From contig NW_019211460.1 in the NCBI RefSeq assembly GCF_002443255.2, positions 30,469,956 through 30,533,955 on the forward strand: a stretch of 64,000 nt of DNA. Reading direction: 5' to 3'. Below are positions 51,196 to 61,497 of the stretch, in pieces. The notes beneath the pieces are model-generated. The model saw only the letters and a program-made list of their open reading frames with translations. It searched no databases and was not told where the DNA came from. The position numbers were made by a program, and so were the translations under genes. The number at the start of each line of letters is the position of its first letter. Positions within the stretch are counted from its first letter, which is position 1. The stretch comes from Varroa destructor. Taxonomy: Eukaryota > Arthropoda > Arachnida > Mesostigmata > Varroidae.

Positions 51196-51400
51196 GTGTG
51201 GTTCCAAAATCGACGCGCCAAGTGCCGCAAACACGAGAGCCAGCTGCATAAAAACAAGCTGGGCCATCTGACCCCCGCGGGCGCCAGCCTGTCCCCACTG
51301 ACTTCATTGTCTTCGCTTGGAGCCTTCGAGCCTCTTCCGCCAGGCGGACTTTCATCTATATCCCCGCTGGCACCATTGTCAATGGGAGCTCTCGGTTTTA
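51196..51400 (+). CDS. Shox: Shox homeodomain exon, recognition helix and linker
   Basis: Acceptor TATATAG|GTGTGG; phase 0 in. It opens VWFQNRRAKCRKHESQLHKN, completing homeodomain helix 3 with Gln at position 50 (paired-like, as in SHOX). Then comes a Leu/Ser/Pro-rich linker: SLSPLTSLSSLGAFEPLPPG and SISPLAPLSMGALGF. The donor is taken at TTTTA|GTAAGA (51401), phase 1; this joins the next exon with AGG (Arg) and no stop. Unspliced, the frame runs on to 51537 without resembling Shox. The helix-3 sequence is essentially invariant in the family. Confidence 0.95.
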
Positions 51401-51671
51401 GTAAGACGGGTCTACCGAAGGATATTACGTTATCTGCATTTGTGAGCGTCAACAATTCAACGCGTGACGCAGGTGCGGTGTTGATTGCGCTAGATCATAC
51501 CATCGACCTTGTATTGTCCTCTTTTTTTAAAAAGTGATTAATTAGTCGTTGAGATATAGGCGAGCTTGAATTTACCCAATCGCAGACGCAAGTACTTTTT
51601 TCATAGGCCGCAACTTTTCATTTGTCGAATTACCAGAAACTTTTAAATGTTGCTTCCATATGCTAACTTAG

Positions 51672-51850
51672 GGGTGAACGAAGATAAACAAGCACCTCGC
51701 CTATCACCGTGTGATTCGCCATCTCCTGCTCCTTGTGTATCACCATGCCCGGCTTCCACGACGGGCGCCCCAGCATCCCCACCTAAAGCAGGGGCTGGAT
51801 CGACTTCGCTCTTTCATACACTGCCAAGTATTATCGAGTCGTCATCAAAG
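51672..51850 (+). CDS. Shox: Shox Ser/Pro-rich exon
   Basis: A 179-nt exon, acceptor CTAACTTAG|GGGTGA, donor TCAAAG|GTAACA, phase 1 in and phase 0 out. It encodes VNEDKQAPRLSPCDSPSPAP then CVSPCPASTTGAPASPPKAG and ends SIIESSSK. Low-complexity Ser/Pro/Ala linkers of this sort separate the homeodomain from the OAR motif in Shox proteins; the sequence itself is not conserved. Supported by codon phase on both sides and good splice sites. Confidence 0.75.
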
Positions 51851-52361
51851 GTAACACGCATATATATCCCTAGCTATGATGTCATTATCACTGCTTTATA
51901 ATGCCTTATGTTTATCATGTTGAATTCAGTATATTTTAATGTATACTGTGTCCAATATCCCGTATTATACAAAGGCAGCGCCTACACCTGTTGTAACATA
52001 TCGAAACTGCTAAGAGACGCGTAATATCCAGCTTACGGATAGCTAGCTTCTTTTCGTATTAAAATGTTACACGATGGCATTATAATAAGCATTTTCTTAT
52101 TTCATCACAAGTGTGCTTGTTAATCGTTGATGAAGTTAACCACGTGTAGATTTAACGATATTTTAAGTCTTTTTATGTTAATTGGGGCAGAAAAAATCCT
52201 AAATTGACAGTAGCTAAACGTCTACCTACCGTCAGCGTAAAAGTTACGTTAAATCAATATATTACTGTTAAAAATCGGTTCCATTTGTGCCTCGCCAAGT
52301 ACTTCGCCTGTCGTTATTTATATGCGTCTCTTACGTCTAATTTCGGAATTCTCTTCAACAG

Positions 52362-52772
52362 CTTTCTTCAGCAGGTGGCGGAAACTTGGGTATGGGCGGG
52401 ATTGGGCCGAACTCGCTGCCTTATGAACATCTGCTAGCAGCCGCGGCCCATCAATACGCCCTCCTTATGGCACAGCATCAGAATCAAGCTTACGGAGTTA
52501 ATCCCGGAGGACTGGTGGGCGAGAGCCGTTGGCTGGGGGTATCCTGCCCTTCACCCCTCGGCCTGCATCTGACCGGTGGCCTAAGTCCGTTAGCGCTGAA
52601 TGCGCTGCTTGGCTTCAACGCTGGCAGTGCTACGCGAGTCAGTGCCCCCACAACAACGGAAGCTGGTCACGTGAGCGTCAACAATAATGGCAGCCATTCC
52701 CCTTCGTCGACGTCACCTTCTCTGGTTCATGCAGTAGCGTCAAATATTCTCGTGCACAATCTTGGCCTTTTG
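52362..52772 (+). CDS. Shox: Shox Ala/Gly/His/Ser-rich exon
   Basis: Acceptor TCTTCAACAG|CTTTCT (phase 0), donor CTTTTG|GTGAGT at 52773 (full-match intron side), 411 nt. It encodes LSSAGGGNLGMGGIGPNSLP then YEHLLAAAAHQYALLMAQHQ, and later a Ser-rich stretch with SHSPSSTSPSL. The AAAAH/HQ-rich segment is in keeping with the His/Ala-rich part of SHOX. An alternative donor lies at 52671 (CAC|GTGAGC), also phase 0. If no donor is used the frame ends at 52832, giving a form without OAR. Confidence 0.75.
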
Positions 52773-54251
52773 GTGAGTGGCTTGAACGGAAATAGCAAAG
52801 GAAGTAATAGATTAGCTGTATATGGACGTTAGTATCTGCGGTGAACTGAAGAACTTGAACAGAGGATGCTACCCAGCCAGTTACTAACGTATCAGGCTTC
52901 ATCTGGTAAATAGCAAGAGGCCGTATATGGCCTGAAGTGAAAAAAATTCGGTTGAGCAGAATCACAATTAAGCACAACAATAGTTTAGTGCTGTTATCAG
53001 CAATCGTCTATTATGGATGAAGTCTTGTACGGTAATGACTGAACTAGAATTTGACGAAACACAAATGTATCTTGTGTTACTAGAGAGCAAAGCCGAACGT
53101 AACAAGCAAAATAACAGAGTCTGAATTCTAATCTGCACTCTGCTGAATACGAGAAAGCAACTTGTTCTGTAGTGTTGGTTATAATAAATCTTAATAATAC
53201 ATTGATCCACATGTTGTACGGCTATATAGAGAGAATCAAATTAGATTTATAGGCGCAACTCCGCATCAACATCCACACGCTACGCTCGTTGCAATATGGC
53301 TGCTAATGCTTTTATATCAACTGTTGAAGTAGGCTTCAGACACTCCAGAACTCTCGTTAAGTACGATTATGTTCGACAAGACTGGCTAGCGATCGCTCGT
53401 TTTCGCTGTGATATGATTTGGATAATGCAACAGGCGGCTTATGGGTTTTCACACGCCCCTTGCTTCCTATTTGGTCCGTATCTTTAGGGCGTTATAGGAG
53501 CGAGTTAGCTGGAGAAAAAAAGGGCATCGCGAGGTGGCTATCCATAGATCGGTCCCGCTGCAAATAGCCTATACAAAAGTAGCCGACTGCTACCTCACTG
53601 GTCTACATTGGGGTAGTAACAGATGCGCTGTAGACATAAATAGTTCGTGCAAGTTACAATCGTGCTAGCATACCAATCATTTGAGATGATGTCAAAGTTA
53701 CTCTGCAAACAAACATATGAAAATTCGATCGTTATAACAAGATCAGTATGTCATGATAAATCCATGTCAGTGTATCCTACCGAATTTCAGTAATTGATAT
53801 CTAAATAAATTCTTCTGCAATAAAAGCGTGCCGGATATACCTTAAAATGCAGCCCTGAATAGTTCTTGCCTGTCGAACTCGCATTGTACTAGTGCCGTTT
53901 TAGATAAGTTCTATTTCCTGTTTTCTAAATACAGTATAGTCTTCAAACCTAAAATCTGTTTCTTCTTTATTGTTCTCGTAATGTTTAGCAACGAGCTGTT
54001 GTCCTTCTAAGAGGATTATGTGCGCCTAACAAGATAGCATACAATTACGAGATAAACATTCATTCGGTTTCTCGTATGTCTAACAATGTTCTTTCCAATG
54101 TAGGACCTAGTAACTGACCGAAGATAGTTTTAGCTATTTATAGAAATGATATGTTTTACATCCTGTCACACAATAGCGCGTACTTCGTTCACATATGGCG
54201 CAACATGTTACTTTGCGTTAGTCTAACCCGCTCCTTTCAATTACTGTTTAG
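52773..54251 (+). other. Last Shox intron
   Basis: About 1.5 kb, AT-rich. Open frames at 52980-52678 (-), 53212-52968 (-) and 53296-53487 (+) show no motif or splice support. The first 60 nt stay open in the Shox frame (…LNGNSKGSN…), see findings. Otherwise nothing supported. Confidence 0.5.
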
Positions 54252-54326
54252 GGCAGCCTCCCCTCCGACAATAACGGAGTAAAGGATCTTCGCATCAAGT
54301 CGAAAACTCTAGATCGAAACTTATGA
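54252..54326 (+). CDS. Shox: Shox last exon with OAR motif
   Basis: Acceptor ACTGTTTAG|GGCAGC, phase 0. It encodes GSLPSDNNGVKDLRIKSKTL then DRNL and TGA (54324-54326). V-K-D-L-R-I-K aligns with the OAR (aristaless) core I-A-D-L-R-L-K of SHOX. The stop falls where SHOX proteins end, about a dozen residues after the core. The OAR motif modulates transactivation in this class. The motif is diverged (SKTLDRNL instead of ARKHAEALGL) and the exon is short, so it would be missed by length. An inner acceptor after GGAG (54279) is a less likely alternative. Confidence 0.65.
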   Translation, partial: GSLPSDNNGVKDLRIKSKTLDRNL

Positions 54327-54578
54327 CACCCGTGGGAACGAGCAAGCATTGGTGAGGTAGGGGTCGATGACGGCACGAATGATGAAGCGGCCGGCGGCAG
54401 CACTCATCGGCGGAAGGATGCTGTACGCACTTCCGTCAAAACGGCCTCAGCTGGAAAAGGAATTGCATCTACCGAAGATATGGAAACCGAAGTCGGACCG
54501 GACGGCAAATTGCGCATGTCTCTGGTCCCAGTTCACGACGAAGACGACGTTTGTGTCGATGACGAGGTGGACAACTGA
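54327..54578 (+). other. In-frame 83-codon open extension after the Shox stop
   Basis: Directly after the TGA the same frame stays open to TGA 54576-54578. It reads as real protein: VDDGTNDEAAGGSTHRRKDA, later STEDMETEVGPDGKLRMSLV, ending HDEDDVCVDDEVDN. Codon use is varied with many G/C third positions, unlike the AT-rich 3' surroundings. The only ATGs are far inside. It is either translated by readthrough of a TGA-C stop, or reached by an alternative acceptor (for example GAGGTAG|GGGTCG before 54362), or is a fossil tail cut off by a new stop. Function unknown; the acidic end could act in transactivation. Confidence 0.5.
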
Positions 54579-57500
54579 AGTTTTCTGCAAGTTTGATTGT
54601 GATGACTTTGCCCTGAACAAGGATTAAGGAGAAGACGGTGGTGGGATAGTACCGTTTTATATTTGTATTAGTGTTTCTAGACCAAAGAAAAGAAGTTGGA
54701 CTAAATGCACATTTACGTGTGTTTTATTGAATTCACAAATGCAAGGGAGATCCTATGTATCGGCCGGGATTCAGACTCGCGCATAGCACCAAAGGCCTGT
54801 CTTAGGTATCAAGTGTTTGCCTATAAGCGGCCTACTCCTGCCCCCGGAAGACGATGCAGCGATCCTTTTTTTTCTAACTATAAACAGTATCCACATGTAA
54901 ATGAGTCTTGATTTATGGGTGCTTAGCATCTCTCGCGCATGTCGGCTTAGTGCACCTACTTTTTCAATTATAGCTATATTTTTCAAATTAAAACTTCGGA
55001 GCGATTTTACGCATTCGTTCTCGCTACAAACGCATTCAGCGTATGTGAGGCTTGTGCCGGCGAAGCATCAAGCAGGGGTCTGTGGCTTCCTAGAATAGCG
55101 TAAGGGGTCTCATTAATGTGTCCATCATCGGAGGTTGTCATTGAACTTGTGGATGTACACTAGTTTATTTGGCATAAACAATACGAATTATATTGATACT
55201 TAGCAAAACGGTGCCATATGAAAAGCACGGCAGTTACCTATTTGCGCGGTAACCAGGCCTTTTCTGCAGTTTGTTCCCTTGATACATGTGGATGGTCAGT
55301 GATCTCTTTTCCAGGTTGCAAAGGGGGTAGAGGATGTTCAGAACGTCCAGGCGTTCGTATGAAAAACAGAGCAATGCCAATATTCTCTCTATGGACGATT
55401 TGAACTGTATTTTTTTTTTTTTATTTTGGGTTGAGTGATTTATCTTTGTTGAACAAGATAAGATTATATCACCTATCGCACACGCTATGCTTTGTCCAAG
55501 TTCTGGGTATTCATGAAAATAAACCAGCATTGGCTAGTATTATTTCTTCCGATTTCTAGAAGTCGCTAATAGTTTTCGAAAGCTGTTTTGCGCTGAACTT
55601 GATGTTTTCAGCGGACTAGCTAAATGATTATAGAAAAAAAACTGGATTTGAGCTGGTATTTTTGAGTGTGCGCCTAGTTGCTTGTCACACTTAAGTGAAT
55701 TAACTATATGCCTGTAATCTGACTAGGTCAGCGCCGGCATTATAAGGAACGCGGCCTAATACGACTTTGTGCTTCCTCACGTAGTTTCTTCCGTTTCACC
55801 GTATGTGCTTTGTTCTTCTTCTATTTTAACAGTTTTTATTTAGCAGTTTCCAAAACAATGAGTTAGTGAGTTACTTGGAATTACTAAGTTTGCCTTTCTC
55901 AATATGACTGTGTGTTTACAGAAGGAATCATTGTAGGCGACAATGGGTGCTACACGACTATAGTTTACCGTTTACGCTACCGTAGTATGCTTTCTGTTAG
56001 TCAATAGTAGGTCAACCAACAGCCGCATAACTGTTATATTGCCTTGTTTTTCGCGCCGGAGGTCAATTATACTAGACTTCAGATAGACAAATCCACCTTG
56101 GCTGCATTCAGCGAGCGCGGGCAGGTAGAAAGGCTCGTAAGGTCCTACTAAACGACCTACACATAATTATATATGCGTATTTATAGTTCATTACAGTGAA
56201 TGCTATACTGTGATTATGTAACGCAAATGAATTAGCAGTGTATTGTAACGGAAGCAGCCAGCTATCACATACAATAACTTTACGCCATTTGTCTGATTGA
56301 GTCCGGAGCCTAAATCTGTCTGATCTAGATCAAGGAGGAGAAATAGGTGTCCAGAGTGGTTTGTACATATGAATTGTACACAGAGGGTAGCATTTGACAA
56401 AGGCATCAAAATGTAGTAACTTTCAAACATTTAAACGAACGGTCAACATCAGACCGTTAACATACTGTAATCACTAATGCTAATAGCAATTGAACAAGTG
56501 CATTAATTCAACTAATGCCGATAACAGTAAAGAGGGTAATAAATTGATGTTTACGATTATCTTGGAAATTCAATTTTAACAAGATAAATAAAATAACTTC
56601 TTCTTTATATCGCTTAAAGTTAACCATCGTAGCTTACGTGACGCTTTACTACTATCCGCCTCGGCATTTTGTGTAAAGCGACCGTCGATCGAGTACATAG
56701 GTGGGTAGTAAGACTGAAACAGGACTTCTTGTTCAGAATTTTACTAATTTAAGGTTGCATATAACGACAATGTAACGCAATTGATGGGAGTCAACGACCG
56801 ATGGCGACATACCAATAAACCGAAACATATAGTAATCTACGATATAATAATGATACAATATATATTGTAGTATTTGTGCGAGCGTGCATAAGGACAAAAT
56901 CGTCCAGAAAAATTTCATGTTCTTTCAGAAGATCATTTTCGCCGATTTCTTTCTGCATCTACTTGTAAATCAGTGAAGAAGTAAGCTTGATATGATTCTA
57001 ATGTCAAGGATATTAATAGTTTCTATAGTATCCGAGCTAGAGCAAAAGTCATTATAATAATGATGACAGCGAAAAAAAAAACCCAATTAACAGATTTAAC
57101 AAATACCTAGCTCCTAATATTATCCTTCGCCTCCTCTATATGTTAAATAAATTCGTGTAATGAGTATTTTGAGGTCTATGCCGCGATCGACGAACACCTA
57201 GGATAAGTAACCTTCTTAATTTTCGTTCTACCTTCGCAATGGTCGAGTCAAAATAGATTTTAAAAAATGTACGCGTCCACTTTGGAGCTTCGAAATGCTG
57301 CATTGGCTGATAAACAATGAAAAATTTTCAACCACGGCGCGACGAGATTGTAGCTTTTTTATATTGCGCTGATAGGAATACATTCGTTACTTACAAATGC
57401 TGTGTTTTTTAATCTGTCTGCAACGACTTAACCAACTAAGAACGAAGACTTGGACTTGCTCGAAGTTCTACTTAAAATATTTCCAGTGAAAACAAAAGTT

Positions 57501-58750
57501 TTTCTGTTCAAGACAAACGTCGATATGAAGCTGTTTTACTTTAAAACGCCCCTAAACCTGTCAAGGGCGCCTGACCCAACTGGTACACCTTGGTGGCCAT
57601 TTTGGATCTAACGCTAACGACTATTTCATGAATAAAGCAAGTTTGTTTCTTGTAAACCGCCGCTAGCAAAAGTAAGTGCAAATAAAATTTCAGTTAACGA
57701 ACAGTTTGCCGGACTGTCTAAAGGTACAATTTGATTTCTGCAAGCAAAGATTTAGAAAGATAGGAGCGGAACCCTACTTTCGAACAAGGATGTAAATGAA
57801 ACAATGTCTTCAGACTAATATATTTCCGTTGAAGGGAATAGGCACGACCTTTTGTACAATGTACAAACATTATTCTGCTTTTCAAAGCATGATACGAGTA
57901 AAAGTATGAAATATTAGCAGGCCTTTATAGCAACGAAACAAAAAAAAACAATGTTCCTGAGAGAGTCAGTATTGAGATGTCGCCGAAAATTGTTAATATC
58001 TGTGTTTCATCCCGTTGCGCCGGATCGGCAGTTATGGGATCTAAGGTTCGATTCCAGGGTCAGGCCGCTTTAGGTAACGGCGCATCACTTGGTTACGCTT
58101 AGCCAAAATGATTCTAGTCAGTCACTGGTACGAGCTAAAAACCTTAAGGTGTTAATACGTCAGATACAAGAGTTATGGTTATGACGACCTACTCCGCAGT
58201 AATTACACTGGCAAAAGTTGCTCTATGGATAATATCTTCAACTTAAAGGGTTTTGAATGATATTTTCAGAATCGTTTCTTTAGTATCAGGCTCCTTTTGC
58301 AGATCGTGGTCGGCAACGTAATAATGGTTTGTCTCTCACCTTTTTCAGGTATTGCAGGCTCTGACCTTTGAACTTTTTGATGTTGCACCCACCTCATATT
58401 CAACGGAATTACAATGATGACCTAAACTGGAATAGTTTGTTTTTTTTTTGCAATTTCAGAGAAAGATAAGAGAACCGATTTAGCTATTTTTTTATACAGG
58501 TGCTGCGGCGGCAGAGAATCTTCAGCATTAATGAGCCCATAAGTATAGGGTAATAAAGAACACTTTCTATGTGCATGCGTTAAAGCTCGCATATTCCAGC
58601 AGACACGGTGGCCAAAATCAGGCGTAATCAGCTTTGGTGACAAGGATATTGTAACGATAACAATATTCTACCTCCTTTGAATAAAGTAAAATTTGCTATC
58701 CAAAGTGCTATTTCTAAAAGAAATCATAATAGCCAAAACGATACCAGATA
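54579..58750. other. Shox 3' UTR and intergenic spacer
   Basis: A candidate plus-strand polyadenylation signal AATAAA lies at 55518-55523, about 0.94 kb after the extension stop. Further right the sequence is AT-rich with no convincing exon. A GGTTCGATTCC box at 58045-58055 matches the tRNA B-box consensus, but the surrounding bases do not fold as a tRNA. Confidence 0.4.
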
Positions 58751-58819
58751 TTTAGTAAATTTATTATAAACCTTCGGAATCTCATATAGTCCAATATATA
58801 GATTTACTTTTTGCTTTTC

Positions 58820-59165
58820 CTACTCATTACAATGCATGCAAAGGACAATATGTCTGTCGCCAAGAGCGCTGTGAGGAAAGCTGTTTGAACCTCTAACGAA
58901 TCGTGGTAACGTTGCAAAGGACTTCGTTCTCATGCGGTTGACAACGACGCTAATCGTTGACGACACGAACGTCATCACAAGCCAGAACATCGCGTATCTT
59001 GCAAATGGCCGGGAATAAGCATTACGAAAGTTAATAGACCCCGCTAGCTCGTGACTGTTGGCCATGTCAAGTAACGGAGTAATGCTGAGGTTTGCCAAGA
59101 CGATTGAATGAAACGATGCAGGGCAATTGAACGCACACTTGTCGCACCTTCCAAACAAGACGTAG
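58820..59165 (-). CDS. Hypothetical gene, terminal exon
   Basis: Minus-strand frame after acceptor TTTTATCAAAAG|CTACGT, starting YVLFGRCDKCAFNCPASFHS and ending LCMHCNE at TAG 58820-58822. It contains a hydrophobic stretch YAMFWLVMTFVSSTISVVVN that could span a membrane, and several Cys. Codon variety is natural. A minus-strand AATAAA lies at 58765-58760, about 55 nt after the stop, as a last exon needs. It enters with one base of a codon, matching the two bases left by exon 59600-59442 across a 276-nt intron. No family recognised. Confidence 0.35.
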
Positions 59166-59441
59166 CTTTTGATAAAATAAGGTAACTATTGGAAACGGCT
59201 ATAGTAATTAAGACCTATAACTGCTCACCGAACGAAGAGCACAGCTGGGTCACGTAAGGTTCAATCATAATCTTTACGGATCACCTGTTAATTCGGCATC
59301 TGCTTTGGTGGCGTTACTTCATCGAGTTCTGCCTAATAGAGCTACTCTCGTATTGTATGTATAACCGAGAACTCGCCAGCGCTATCAACATAAGCTAGTT
59401 ACCTTTCTTAATAGAATTTTCTATAGAAGCTGTTAAATTAC

Positions 59442-59600
59442 CTTGGAGTGAGCTTTGCACAGATACTAGTTAGGTTTTTAGGAACATCATGCAGTCGGAA
59501 GTCCTTGTCCAGTAGGAGTTCATCTGCAGCTAGCTTCTGAAGTTCAGCGAACATGATCTGGCGATGACAGGCACTGGAGCTAAAGAACTCCACGTAGAAT
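59442..59600 (-). CDS. Hypothetical gene, internal exon
   Basis: A 159-nt exon between a good acceptor (TTTATTGCAG|ATTCTA) and donor (TCCAAG|GTAATT). It encodes FYVEFFSSSACHRQIMFAEL then QKLAADELLLDKDFRLHDVP and KNLTSICAKLTP. It looks helical and soluble, with normal codon variety. In phase with the exon at 59165-58820. Upstream, a minus frame ending at 60095 with AG|GTACAC is also phase-compatible. I do not recognise the family. Confidence 0.4.
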
Positions 59601-60094
59601 CTGCAATAAATTCGAGAATACAATGTCGAAACTAGCGTAGCCAATCTCACCTTTTTAAATATACAGGCAATTTAAGCTCGAACGTTTGAATACGAACTCT
59701 AGGTATAGGTCTTGCATAGAGATTACATCATTTGATTGCGTTTTCTTCTTAGCACTCAGATAATAATTTCCATGACTAGCCCTTTCACTGCGTCCGATGC
59801 ACGTCAATCATCAATGTGATGGCGCAAATATATCAACCTCTCTGGTAACGTGTAAACCGTAAATGTGAATTTATCTGTAGGATCGTTCATTGTCTTACTA
59901 CAAATGCCTACTTTATGATTCTACAAACTCCATTGACTTTGTCTGTTTGGCGTCATCGTATTGAAACTTGATTTGTGAGAAAAGCAAGTATATCGCTAGA
60001 CAGCGTTATAGGCAAATAATTTATATCGAAGCATTAGCCGGCACTTCAGACAAGATAATGGTTTGGCCCAATAATCTGAACTGGGTTTGTGTAC

Positions 60095-60399
60095 CTAGTT
60101 CCGCAACGATGGTTGCTCCAAGGTGATCGAGCGACACTTAGCGTCAAGCGGACGCTGACGCTCTTTTTGCGCAACGGTTCAAGCCTATGCTCGTGCACAC
60201 CAGTGGAGTTTAAACGAACTTTTCCATCATGGCAGCATGCTGCTTCTTCTGACGTATCTTTTATCACTAAAAACGGACCTGAAAGTGTGACGGAACAGTG
60301 CTCGCATGCGAACGGAGCCACTATCACACAATACCTGAAACGGCGATCTGAACTTGAGTTAGCCACTAATGAAAGAAGTAAACTAGATAAGAGATCCAA
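60095..60399 (-). CDS. Possible upstream exon or Helitron-like relic
   Basis: A minus-strand frame of about 100 codons containing FACEHCSVTLSGPFLV then AACCHDGKVRLNSTGV. The pattern C-x2-C, then C-C-x-x-G-K-V-x-L is reminiscent of the N-terminal zinc-binding stretch of Helitron Rep/helicase proteins, but the residues that should follow are absent. The plus strand is also open here (60089-60403), so coding strand is uncertain. It may be exon 1 of the small minus gene at 59.6-58.8 kb or a transposon fragment. No start, acceptor or terminal inverted structure is clear. Confidence 0.25.
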
Positions 60400-61164
60400 T
60401 TAGAACATCGTAGACTCTATTGGTCCCGTATAAGAGAGCAAACAATGAGCGTCGGGTACATACGTTCCAGGATAGGAGTATTGCCATCGATACCAATGGG
60501 TACTTTCTATCCATTGCCAATTCCACTTAACTGGCTCAAGCCAGTCATTTCGATGGGATTCGATGCAATTTTTGCCATCCCGGGTCCTCCAAAGAGATAT
60601 GTTATAGAAATCGGACGCGAGCAAAGATATCGTCATCAAAGGCAGAGCAGTTCCCCAAGAAGGAGCGAGAAGTATCGGTGAAGAATCAGTGAATGGATCC
60701 ATGCGAGGTCGTAAGCATGTCAACAAGGAACAGCGTCTGTCAGTTGTAAATCCTGCAATAGGTTACGTTCTATGATTAGTGCACTACCAATTTAAACACC
60801 GTACTCTAAAGGCCAAAAAAACAATCTAACTCTTTTTATGACATTAATCATTGCCATACTCTAGTGCTGTACTTAAAAATCCATACGGAAAATTCGTATA
60901 GCAAAATCCTATCTAAAAAAAACCCAAGTAAATTATGCGTTTTAGGAAGGAGCGTATTATGTCGAGTTACTGTATTATATTGAGCTAGCAGTACGCTTCT
61001 TACTCACTAGCTTCCGTGGCTTCCTAACCAAAAAGTAAGGTTTAAGTATACGCTTCTGTTTACCTATTAAGCTCAATTTTACATTTTCGCGATGTCAATA
61101 TAATCAATGAAATCTTTGATATTATACTTAGAAAATATAACTGTTCTTTTTTTGATTAATACAG

Positions 61165-61497
61165 GGTGTCTACTACGTGTTACTACTACTAAGTGTTAGC
61201 ATGGAAATGCATGTTAAAAATACGAGACAACATACCCGCGTAGCGCCAACAGATGACTACTTTTTGCGAACAAGCCCAGCTCGGCTTGTAGCAGCCAATG
61301 AGTTGGTACTGACCGAATGGGTTTGGGACACCGAATACTATCATGTCTTAACTCATTATCCGTCTAAGCGGTTCACTTTCGGAGAAACTGCTTTTGACAG
61401 CAGCTTTTTAATCCAACATCTACAGTGGAATACCATCATACCGTATATACTTAGGATAATGGTACACAGGATAGGATTTCGTTTACTTTGCTATTAG
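61165..61497 (+). CDS. Orphan plus-strand exon, unidentified
   Basis: A strong acceptor (TTCTTTTTTTGATTAATACAG) precedes a phase-0 frame of 110 codons ending TAG 61495-61497. It starts GVYYVLLLLSVSMEMHVKNT and includes RTSPARLVAANELVLTEWVW then DTEYYHVLTHYPSKRF. Composition is protein-like with aromatic-rich patches. No donor-matched partner exon upstream was found in phase, and no family is recognised. It may be the last exon of a gene starting near 60 kb or earlier, or a chance frame behind a T-rich tract. Confidence 0.3.
   Translation, partial: GVYYVLLLLSVSMEMHVKNTRQHTRVAPTDDYFLRTSPARLVAANELVLTEWVWDTEYYHVLTHYPSKRFTFGETAFDSSFLIQHLQWNTIIPYILRIMVHRIGFRLLCY

Noticed and set aside
58045..58055. 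tRNA gene suggested by an exact GGTTCGATTCC B box
   Set aside because: The T stem pairs in only two positions, no acceptor stem or anticodon arm can be drawn, and an A box at the right distance is absent.
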